This document shows positions 10,663 to 17,321 of a DNA stretch of 64,000 nucleotides, piece by piece (positions within the stretch are counted from its first letter, which is position 1; every line of letters starts with the position of its first letter). The position numbers and the translations under genes are program-made. The notes beneath the pieces are model-generated. The model saw nothing but the letters and a program-made list of their open reading frames with translations. It was not told where the DNA came from and did not search any database. Source of the stretch: Micromonospora inaquosa (GTDB lineage Bacteria; Actinomycetota; Actinomycetes; Mycobacteriales; Micromonosporaceae); the NCBI RefSeq assembly GCF_003857055.1, contig NZ_QGSZ01000190.1, positions 40,994 through 104,993 on the forward strand, given 5' to 3'.

Positions 10663-12012
10663 ATGTCCGCCGCGCCACCGCACGTCCTGATCATCGGCGC
10701 GGGCACCGGCGGGTTGTGCCTGGCGCACGGCCTGCGCCGCGCCGGAATCAGCGTCGCCGTCTACGAACGACACCGCGACCGGGCCGAAGGGCTGCTCGGC
10801 TACCGGGTCGGCATCGGCCCCACCGGTAGCCGGGCGCTGCGGGAGTGCCTGCCCCCGGAACTGTTCGCCACCTTCCTGGCCACCTGCGCCCGGCCGCCGC
10901 ACTACTTCAACGTGGTCACCCAGGGGCTCCGCCAGACCGCGTCGTTCGCGCTGCGGCCGAGCGCCGACCCGGTGCGCACCGAACACTCGGTGGCCCGGAT
11001 GGTACTGCGCCAGGTGCTGCTGACCGGCCTGGAGGACGTGGTGCACTTCGACAAGACCTTCACCCGGTACGAGCAGCGCGACGACGGCAGTGTCACCGCG
11101 CACTTCGCCGACGGCACCACCGCCACCGGCGACCTGCTGGTGGCTGCCGACGGCACCCACTCCGCCGTACGCCGCCAGTACCTGCCGCACGCCGTCACGC
11201 GAGACGCCGGGACGATCAACATCGCCACCCGGGTCCCGCTGACCCCGCACACCCGCGGTCTCATTCCGGAGCGGGTCCAGCAGGGCATCTCGCTGATCTT
11301 CGGCGTCGGCGGGATGATGGGCGTGCTGCACGTCATGGAGTTCAAGTGGGACGCCGAGCGGGCGATCAAGCCCGGCGTCAGCGAGGCCGACGCCGCCCTG
11401 CTACGCGCCTGGCCCGGCCTGGCCCACGACACCACCACCGACAACATCAATCTGATCATCTGGAGTGCGGCCAACCGGTTCCCGTCCGACGTCATGCACC
11501 GCCGCGGCGACGAGTTGGTGCAGGTCGCCCTGGACCTCACCTCGAACTGGCATCCGCACCTACGGGAGCTGCTCGCCCGCGCGGACCCGGCCAGCGCCCT
11601 ACCGATCAAGGTGTCCACGTCCGAGCCGGTGCCGCCCTGGAAGAGCAGCACCGTCACCATGCTCGGCGACGCCATCCACACCATGACGCCTGGTCGCGGC
11701 GTGGGCGCGAACACCGCGCTGCGCGACGCCCGCCTGCTCTGCGAGCAGCTCAGCCGCGCCACCGCCGGCGACAAGACCCTGCTCCAGGCGGTCGCCGACT
11801 ACGAGGCGGTGATGGCGCCGTACGGCTTCGCGCGGGTCGCCGAATCGTTGAATCGCAGCGGCACCAACGGCGATGACCGGATGTACCGGCCGGTGGTGGG
11901 TCGGCTCGCGCTGCTCGGCGCGCGCGGCTACTTCGGCGTGACCAGCCGGGTGCCCCGGCTGCGTCGCCGGTTCGTCGACGACTTCCACACCTACGAGGGC
12001 GACCGGGACTGA
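10663..12012 (+). CDS. FAD-dependent aromatic polyketide hydroxylase
   Basis: A 449-residue flavoprotein of the PHBH-type monooxygenase family. The N-terminal dinucleotide-binding loop is IIGAGTGGLCLAHGLRRAG (GxGxxG at residues 12-17), LLVAADGTHSAVRR is the DG motif, and MLGDAIHTMTPGRGVGANTA (about 333-352) is the second FAD-binding GD motif. It likely hydroxylates the aromatic polyketide using NAD(P)H and O2, like WhiE-ORFVIII. It starts 1 nt after the cyclase stop and ends before a strong hairpin at 12030-12063, closing the right arm of the cluster. Confidence 0.9.
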   Translation: MSAAPPHVLIIGAGTGGLCLAHGLRRAGISVAVYERHRDRAEGLLGYRVGIGPTGSRALRECLPPELFATFLATCARPPHYFNVVTQGLRQTASFALRPSADPVRTEHSVARMVLRQVLLTGLEDVVHFDKTFTRYEQRDDGSVTAHFADGTTATGDLLVAADGTHSAVRRQYLPHAVTRDAGTINIATRVPLTPHTRGLIPERVQQGISLIFGVGGMMGVLHVMEFKWDAERAIKPGVSEADAALLRAWPGLAHDTTTDNINLIIWSAANRFPSDVMHRRGDELVQVALDLTSNWHPHLRELLARADPASALPIKVSTSEPVPPWKSSTVTMLGDAIHTMTPGRGVGANTALRDARLLCEQLSRATAGDKTLLQAVADYEAVMAPYGFARVAESLNRSGTNGDDRMYRPVVGRLALLGARGYFGVTSRVPRLRRRFVDDFHTYEGDRD

Positions 12013-12029
12013 ACCTTCGGCCTCGGGCC

Positions 12030-12063
12030 GACCCGGGCTCGGCGTCCTCGCCGAGCCCGGGTC
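12030..12063 (+). terminator. Strong hairpin after the FAD hydroxylase
   Basis: Fourteen-base perfect arms (12030-12043 and 12050-12063, GACCCGGGCTCGGC) with a 6-nt loop, 18 nt after the stop codon. It marks the right end of the polyketide cluster. The remaining 260 nt to the next start hold no other gene that I can see. Confidence 0.8.
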
Positions 12064-12323
12064 TCATCATGTCTGGCGCGCCCTCCGCCCGACCCCGGTC
12101 CGGGCCCGGTCTCATCGGTCCGGCATCTCCGCGGATCCCGGTCTCGTCGGGGCCGGATCGGGTTGATTGGGCGACGCTGTGTCACCCGGCGGGCACTGGC
12201 TGAGGTGACTGGCGCCACCGTAACGCTGTCGGCCGATCCTGTCTGTTGTCGGAAATACGCGTGTGCGAAGCTGCGGCGAGTTTTTCTCGTGACTTTTCCA
12301 ACGAGCTGAGAGGGAGGTTCGCC

Positions 12324-13274
12324 GTGGCGTGGTCTTTCGGACACTCGCTGATAGTGGTACTGGCACTGTTGCTGGGCCTGGCCGCCGGGTGGCTGCTGCG
12401 CGGCCGGCGGGGCGTACAGGGCAATTCGATAGTGGATGGTGACCCCGTCGCCGGACTGGCCGTGATCGCCACGCCCACGCCGGATGCCACCACCGACGAG
12501 GCCCACCCCGCGGCCGCCGTCGACTCGGCACCCATCGCTGTCGCCGACGAGCCGGCACCGGTCGACACGGTCAGCGCGCCGGCCGCGATGACCGAATCGG
12601 ACGGTCCCACCCCGGTGCCCGCGCCGGCGGACACGCCGAGCGCCGCCGAGGCGGCGGACATGGCGCTGACCGAGGACCCGCCGCCCGCACCGGCCACCGA
12701 GCAGCCCGACGCCGCTGAGCTGCGGCCGGAGCCGGTCGTGGAGTCAGCCCCCGAGCCGGTCACGGCCGACGAGCAGTCCGCCCCGGCGGCCGTGGTCGCC
12801 CCGCGCCAGCCCGCGGACGACCTCCCGCCCGCCGACCCGGCACCGGTCGACACCACGCCGGTCGACACCACGCCCGTGGACGACGCGCCGGTCTCCGTCG
12901 GCCCGGCCGACGACGCGGAGACCGAACGGTCGGCGGTGGCCACGCCTCCGGTCCGGCCGACCACCACCGCGACCCCTCCGGTCCGTTCGGCGGCCGACGC
13001 GGCGATCAGCCTCGACGCCGACCCGACGGGTCCGGCCGACGACTTCCGCCGGATTCAGGGGATCGGGCCGAAGATGGCCGCCGCGTTGCAGGACGCTGGC
13101 GTGCGCACGTACGGCCAGCTCGGCGAACTGGACGAGCCGGCGCTGCGCGACCTGATCCGGGCTGCCGGCCTGCGCGCCGCGCCTGGGCTGGCCAGCTGGC
13201 CCCAGCAGGCCCGCGTACTCGCTGGTGCCGGCGACGAGATGGCCGCGGTTCTGCCGAACGGCAACCAGGCCTGA
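12324..13274 (+). CDS. Membrane-anchored protein with Pro/Ala-rich stalk and helix-hairpin-helix domain
   Basis: A 316-residue protein starting with GTG at 12324 (GGGAGG 6 nt upstream). One transmembrane helix lies near the N-terminus (LIVVLALLLGLAAGWLLRG, about 8-26). A long acidic, Pro/Ala/Thr-rich stalk follows to about residue 232, including repeated PVDTTPVDTTPVDD. The C-terminus has a helix-hairpin-helix pair (DDFRRIQGIGPKMAAALQDA and GQLGELDEPALRDLIRAAGL), a fold that usually contacts nucleic acid or protein. A membrane-tethered HhH domain of unknown role. It stands alone, with a terminator directly after. Confidence 0.75.
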   Translation: MAWSFGHSLIVVLALLLGLAAGWLLRGRRGVQGNSIVDGDPVAGLAVIATPTPDATTDEAHPAAAVDSAPIAVADEPAPVDTVSAPAAMTESDGPTPVPAPADTPSAAEAADMALTEDPPPAPATEQPDAAELRPEPVVESAPEPVTADEQSAPAAVVAPRQPADDLPPADPAPVDTTPVDTTPVDDAPVSVGPADDAETERSAVATPPVRPTTTATPPVRSAADAAISLDADPTGPADDFRRIQGIGPKMAAALQDAGVRTYGQLGELDEPALRDLIRAAGLRAAPGLASWPQQARVLAGAGDEMAAVLPNGNQA

Positions 13275-13286
13275 CCGTCCGTCTTC

Positions 13287-13327
13287 GAGCCCCCGGCAGC
13301 CGTCATCGCGACGGTGGCCGGGGGCTC
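13287..13327. terminator. Hairpin between convergent genes
   Basis: Arms GAGCCCCCGGC (13287-13297) and GCCGGGGGCTC (13317-13327) are perfect, with an inner CCGTC/GACGG extension. It separates the rightward helix-hairpin-helix gene from the leftward PEP-mutase-family gene, so it probably works in both directions. Confidence 0.75.
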
Positions 13328-13388
13328 GGTCGTAGCTGCCGAGCGTGCGCCGACGCGCGCCGCCACACGATCCACTCGGCGGTCGGCC

Positions 13389-14105
13389 TCAGGCGCGCAG
13401 CTCGGCCGCGAGCTCGCCGATGGCCGTCATGGCGTACCGCTGCATTCCCGGGCCGAAGGTGATCCGGGTCGCGCCCTGCCGGCCCAGCTCGGCCAGGGAC
13501 TCCCGATCCGGTCCGGCGGTCATGTTGATCGGTCCGGAGATGCCCTCCCGCAGCTGTGGAAGCACCTGCGTCGGCGCCAGGATCGGGTAGACGCAGTCCG
13601 CTCCGGCCGCCACGTAGAGACGGGCCCGTTCCACAGCGTCGGTCGGGTCACCAGTCCCGAACAGAAACGTGTCGACGCGAGCGTTGATGAAGAGAGCATC
13701 CCCAGCCTCCGCGCGCACCGCGGCCAGCCAGTCCGCGTGCCGCCGCGGGTCCTTGAGGGTGCCGGGCCCGTCCGAGTCCTCCAGGTTGCAGCCGACGGCG
13801 CCGGCGTCCAACAGCCGCCCGACCAACTCGCGAGGGGCGAGACCGTAACCGCCTTCGACGTCAGCGGACACGGGAACGGACACCGCGCGGACGATGCGCG
13901 CGACCGCCGCGAACATCTCGTCTGGCGGGGTCGCGCCGTCCTCGTAGCCGAGCGAGGCGGCGACACCCGCGCTCGGTGTCGCGAGCGCCGGGTAGCCGGC
14001 GTCGGCCAGCACCTGGGCGCTGGCCGCGTCCCAGGGGCCCGGCAGGACGAGCGGGTCGCCGGCTGCCCGGTCGTGATGGAGGGCACGGAAGGTGGAGACT
14101 GTCAT
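13389..14105 (-). CDS. Isocitrate lyase/PEP mutase superfamily protein
   Basis: A 238-residue TIM-barrel protein (MTVSTFRALHHDRAAGDPLVL...). Visible family motifs are PGPWDAASAQVLADAGYPA, VSADVEGGYG (metal site), GCNLEDSDG and INARVDTFL. The catalytic KKCGH loop of true isocitrate lyase is absent, so it is more like oxaloacetate decarboxylase or carboxyphosphonoenolpyruvate mutase homologs; the substrate is unknown. The start has GGGAG upstream. It follows the SDR gene by 37 nt on the same strand, so both are probably under the TetR operator at 14927-14970. Confidence 0.8.
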   Translation of the reverse strand: MTVSTFRALHHDRAAGDPLVLPGPWDAASAQVLADAGYPALATPSAGVAASLGYEDGATPPDEMFAAVARIVRAVSVPVSADVEGGYGLAPRELVGRLLDAGAVGCNLEDSDGPGTLKDPRRHADWLAAVRAEAGDALFINARVDTFLFGTGDPTDAVERARLYVAAGADCVYPILAPTQVLPQLREGISGPINMTAGPDRESLAELGRQGATRITFGPGMQRYAMTAIGELAAELRA

Positions 14106-14142
14106 CGTTGGTGCTCCCGACGGGGCTGCGGTGGGGCGTGGC

Positions 14143-14898
14143 TCATGCGGTGTATCCGCCATTGGAGTCAAGCACAGCGCCGGTGATGTACGAGGCTGCG
14201 GGGCTGACCAGGAACGCGATGGCCACTGCGGTCTCGGCGGGGTCGCCGACCCGTTGGATCGCGAGGTTGGACACCATGCCCTTGAGCATCTCCGGGTGCG
14301 GCGGCTCCATCCCGGTCAGCATGAGCCCGGCCTGCACCATGTTGACGGTGATGCCGCGCGGTGCCAGGTCGTGGGCGACGCCCCGGGTGTAGCCGACCAG
14401 GCCGGCCTTGGTCGCGGCGTAGTCGGCGAGACCGGGGACCCCGACGCGGGTGCCGATTCCCGAGCCGATGTTGACGATCCGACCGTTGTCGCGCAGCACC
14501 TTCGCCGCCGCTCGGATGATCGCGATGACGCCGGTGTAGTTGGTGGCGTGCATGCGGTCCAGGATTGCCACATCGACGTCCGGGTCGTCGACCGTCCTGC
14601 CCTGCTCCAGGGAGATCGCGGCGTTGTTGACCAGGATGTCCAGGCCGCCGAGCTGGGTCACGACGTCGTTGATCAGCTGCGGTGCGCGGGAGCTGTCCGC
14701 CTGGTCGTTCTGCAGGGCGAGGGCGCGTACGCCCCGACCCACCAGTTCCTCGGCTACCCGGGCGGCCTTGTCGGCGGAGCCGACGTAGGTGATGGCGACG
14801 TCCGCTCCGGCGTCGGCCAGAGCGCGGGCCGTCGCCGCGCCGAGACCGCGGGAACCGCCGGTGACGAGGGCGACCTTGCCGGCAAGGGGCTGTGTCAT
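14143..14898 (-). CDS. Short-chain dehydrogenase/reductase
   Basis: A 251-residue classical SDR with the NAD(P)-binding TGGSRGLGAATA loop, DILVNNAAIS, catalytic Ser in IVNIGSGIG, and the YxxxK pair in DYAATKAGLVG. It resembles FabG-like 3-oxoacyl reductases, but the substrate is unknown. GGAGGACC lies 8 nt before ATG 14898. It is divergent from a TetR regulator, with a long palindrome between them, so it is probably repressed by that regulator and induced by a ligand. Confidence 0.9.
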   Translation of the reverse strand: MTQPLAGKVALVTGGSRGLGAATARALADAGADVAITYVGSADKAARVAEELVGRGVRALALQNDQADSSRAPQLINDVVTQLGGLDILVNNAAISLEQGRTVDDPDVDVAILDRMHATNYTGVIAIIRAAAKVLRDNGRIVNIGSGIGTRVGVPGLADYAATKAGLVGYTRGVAHDLAPRGITVNMVQAGLMLTGMEPPHPEMLKGMVSNLAIQRVGDPAETAVAIAFLVSPAASYITGAVLDSNGGYTA

Positions 14899-14926
14899 GA
14901 GTTGGTCCTCCACGTGACCCTGGTTA

Positions 14927-14970
14927 TTGACTGATCGGTCCACCATACGTTTGGTGGACCGTTCGGTCAA
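14927..14970. promoter_or_regulatory. TetR operator in SDR/TetR divergon
   Basis: Eighteen-base arms (14927-14944 and 14953-14970) with two mismatches flank an 8-nt spacer. The core is CGGTCCACC and GGTGGACCG, and the outer ends are TTGAC and GTCAA. The element fills most of the 91-bp gap between the two start codons, where a bound dimer would block both promoters. A TATGCT -10-like box for tetR is at 14978-14983. Confidence 0.8.
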
Positions 14971-14989
14971 CAATTGCTATGCTGGTCAC

Positions 14990-15580
14990 ATGGCCAGACC
15001 ACGGCAGTTCGACGAGGAGCAGGTGATCCGCGCGGTCCGAGACCAGTTCTGGGACGCCGGCTACGCGGCGACCTCTCTGGAGGACCTGCTACGCGTCAGC
15101 GGGCTGGGCAAGGGCAGCCTCTACGGCGCCTTCGGCGACAAACACCGGTTGTTCCTGCGCGCGTTGCGGGAATACACCGACACCAGCGGCGGCTACCTGC
15201 GCGAGATGCTCGCGTCCACTCCCCGCGCCCTGGACGCGCTGCGCGCGTTCGTCATGGCGCCGGTGGGCGACCCGGGTGGAGCCGCCGCCCGGCGCGGCTG
15301 CCTCATGGCCAACAGCACGTACGAGCTCGCCACCACCGACCCTGACGTTCTCGCCGAGGCGCGGCGCACCTACGAGTCGACGACCGCCCTGGTCGCCGAG
15401 TGCGTCGCGCGAGCCCAGGGCGAGGGTGACCTGTCGCGCGACCTCGACCCGGTCGAGACGGCCCGCGCGCTGCTCGCCGCACAGCAGGGGCTGGTGTTCA
15501 TGGGGCGCACGGGGCTGGACATCGACACGCTGACCGCAACCGCCCGCACCCTGGCCGCCAATCTCCTACCGGACGTCTGA
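14990..15580 (+). CDS. TetR-family repressor
   Basis: A 196-residue regulator. The N-terminal TetR helix-turn-helix is DAGYAATSLEDLLRVSGL followed by GKGSLYGAFGDKHRLFLRAL. The C-terminal ligand domain has the motif RRGCLMANS typical of the TetR_C_16/YxaF-like group. ATG 14990 was chosen over upstream TTG frames because MARPRQFDEEQVI is a standard family N-terminus. It lies divergent to the SDR operon and probably represses both through the palindrome between them. Confidence 0.88.
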   Translation: MARPRQFDEEQVIRAVRDQFWDAGYAATSLEDLLRVSGLGKGSLYGAFGDKHRLFLRALREYTDTSGGYLREMLASTPRALDALRAFVMAPVGDPGGAAARRGCLMANSTYELATTDPDVLAEARRTYESTTALVAECVARAQGEGDLSRDLDPVETARALLAAQQGLVFMGRTGLDIDTLTATARTLAANLLPDV

Positions 15581-15620
15581 CACCCGCCTGAATCGGGACA
15601 CGGCGCCGCAGTACGCCCGC

Positions 15621-15923
15621 TTACTTGATCTTGCGGGTGGTCCGGACCACGATGCCCTCGTACTCCGGGTGCTTGACCAGCCAGTCGGCGAGGAACGGGC
15701 AGATCGGCACGACCGTCCGACGCTTGCTCCGCGCGTCATCCATCACGGCCCGCGCCAGCGTCGACCCGACGCCCTTGCCCTCGTACGCCGGATCGACCTC
15801 GGTGTGGGTGTAGGCGATGATCGATCCGGTCAGCTGGTAGGTGACGAACCCGGCGACCGCGCCCGACTCGTCACGCGCCTCGAAACGCTCCCGCGTCGGC
15901 GCGTCTGTCACGGTGAACTGCAC
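15621..15923 (-). CDS. Small GNAT-like N-acetyltransferase
   Basis: About 100 residues of the compact GCN5-like acetyltransferase group (YidJ/GTL3B type): AGFVTYQLTGSIIAYTHTEV, DPAYEGKGVGSTLARAVMDD (acetyl-CoA binding loop) and CPFLADWLVKHPEY. The target is unknown. The best start is GTG at 15923 with GGATGG upstream; TTG at 15935 would add four residues. It converges on tetR with only 40 nt between stops. Confidence 0.75.
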   Translation of the reverse strand: MQFTVTDAPTRERFEARDESGAVAGFVTYQLTGSIIAYTHTEVDPAYEGKGVGSTLARAVMDDARSKRRTVVPICPFLADWLVKHPEYEGIVVRTTRKIK

Positions 15924-16054
15924 CCGACCATCCAACCACCCGAGCCGACGGCGCCCAGCGCGAGGCCGGCAGGGAAGGCGACCCCGCCCGCATTGTTACG
16001 GCCGGAACGGGAACACCACGCCACCGGTCAGGCAGTGGGAGGAGACACGCCACC

Positions 16055-16750
16055 ATGACGAATGCATCGACGGACGGCGGCTTCGCGGTGGTCGAGATGT
16101 TCACGTCCCAGGGCTGCAACAGTTGCCCTCCCGCCGAGGAGTTGCTGAGCGAGATCGAACGCGACGCCCGGGTGCACGGACAGAACGTCTTCGCCCTCGG
16201 GTTCCACGTCGACTACTGGGACAACCTGGGGTGGCCCGACCAGTTCGCGGACCCGGCGTACACCGCGCGACAGGAGGCGTACGCCCGCGCGTTCGGCACC
16301 AGAGGTCTGTACACCCCGCAGATGGTCGTCAACGGCACCGACGAGTTCGTCGGTTCCGATCGACGTCGGGCGGCCAGCACGATCATGTCCGCCATGACCT
16401 CGACCGCCACCACCCCGCTGACGCTCTCCATCGCCCACCTCGGCGGGGACCGGGTGATGGTGGACTACCGCACCGAACGGCCGCCGGGGCGCGCGGTGCT
16501 GAACGTGGCTGTCGTGGAACGGGGACTGGACAGCGAGATCGCCCGGGGTGAGAACGCCGGACGGACGCTGCGGCAGGACAACGTCGTACGCGCCTTCAGG
16601 TCGGTGGGCCTGGAGGCTGAGCGGGGGCAGGTGGAGCTGGCGACACCACCTGGTCTCGATCCGCGCAACGCCAGCGTGGTCGGCTACGTCCAGGAGAACG
16701 GGGATCGGGCCATCGTCGGTGCCACGGCCGTCGAGCTGCCCACCGAGTAA
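16055..16750 (+). CDS. DUF1223 thioredoxin-like protein
   Basis: A 231-residue protein with a thioredoxin-like CxxC in FTSQGCNSCPPAEELL near the N-terminus, then FHVDYWDNLGWPDQFADP and RGLYTPQMVVNG, which are hallmarks of DUF1223. The family is often secreted, but no signal peptide is present here, so this copy looks cytosolic. Function of the family is unknown; a redox role is plausible from the CxxC. GAGGAGA lies just before the start. Forty nucleotides separate it from the next gene. Confidence 0.83.
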   Translation: MTNASTDGGFAVVEMFTSQGCNSCPPAEELLSEIERDARVHGQNVFALGFHVDYWDNLGWPDQFADPAYTARQEAYARAFGTRGLYTPQMVVNGTDEFVGSDRRRAASTIMSAMTSTATTPLTLSIAHLGGDRVMVDYRTERPPGRAVLNVAVVERGLDSEIARGENAGRTLRQDNVVRAFRSVGLEAERGQVELATPPGLDPRNASVVGYVQENGDRAIVGATAVELPTE

Positions 16751-16790
16751 TCTCGGCCCATGCGGATGGTGGGCGGCGCGAGGGGTTTCG

Positions 16791-17165
16791 GTGGCTGACG
16801 CTGACGACGTACGTCGGGTGGCGCTGGCCCTGCCGCACACGGTGGAGATCGCCAGCGACGGTTTCGACTTCCGGGTGGCCGACAAGGGCTTCGTCTGGTC
16901 CTATCCGGAGCGGATACCGGGCAAGCCTCGGGTGATCCGACTCGACATCGCGGTGCTGTTCGTCGGCGACGAGGCCGAGAAGCAGGCTCTCCTGCTCGGG
17001 GAGCCCGAGGTCTTCTTCACCACACCTGGCTACGGCGGCCTGCCCCTGGTGCTGCTGCGCCTGGCGGCGGTCGACCTGGACCGGCTGACCGAGCTGGTGA
17101 CCGACGCGTGGCGGATGCGCGTACCGGACTCGTTGCTGAGCGACGCCGCGGGCGCCGGCAAATAG
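16791..17165 (+). CDS. MmcQ/YjbR-family DNA-binding-like protein
   Basis: A 124-residue protein (MADADDVRRVALALPHTVEI...) with the CyaY-like MmcQ/YjbR pattern: an opening helix with ALPHT, GFDFRVADKGFVWSYPE, then FFTTPGYGGLPLVLLRLAAV and a C-terminal helix ending TDAWRMRVP. Such proteins are small and of unclear function; a nucleic-acid contact is sometimes proposed. The start is GTG with GAGGGG upstream. Probably co-transcribed with the DUF1223 gene. Confidence 0.75.
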   Translation: MADADDVRRVALALPHTVEIASDGFDFRVADKGFVWSYPERIPGKPRVIRLDIAVLFVGDEAEKQALLLGEPEVFFTTPGYGGLPLVLLRLAAVDLDRLTELVTDAWRMRVPDSLLSDAAGAGK

Positions 17166-17194
17166 CGACATCAGCACGCAACGGGTTGGACACA

Positions 17195-17244
17195 TTGACG
17201 TGGATCTCAGTACTCCATTACCGTTGCCGAGAGAGCGCTCTCTC
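17195..17244 (+). promoter_or_regulatory. GH81 promoter with LacI-type operator
   Basis: A -35-like TTGACG (17195-17200) is followed after 17 nt by a weak -10-like TTACCG (17218-17223). Just downstream is the perfect 16-bp palindrome GAGAGAGCGCTCTCTC (17229-17244), at the expected transcription start. The same core palindrome occurs twice before the sugar-importer operon (61948-61961 and 61994-62007), next to a LacI-family gene. Confidence 0.72.
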
Positions 17245-17321
17245 ACCTGACCTTCCCCCCAATTCAGACGCAACGCGCTGGACCCGGCGAGGCCGCAACC
17301 GGCGCGCGCGATGGAGGCACG

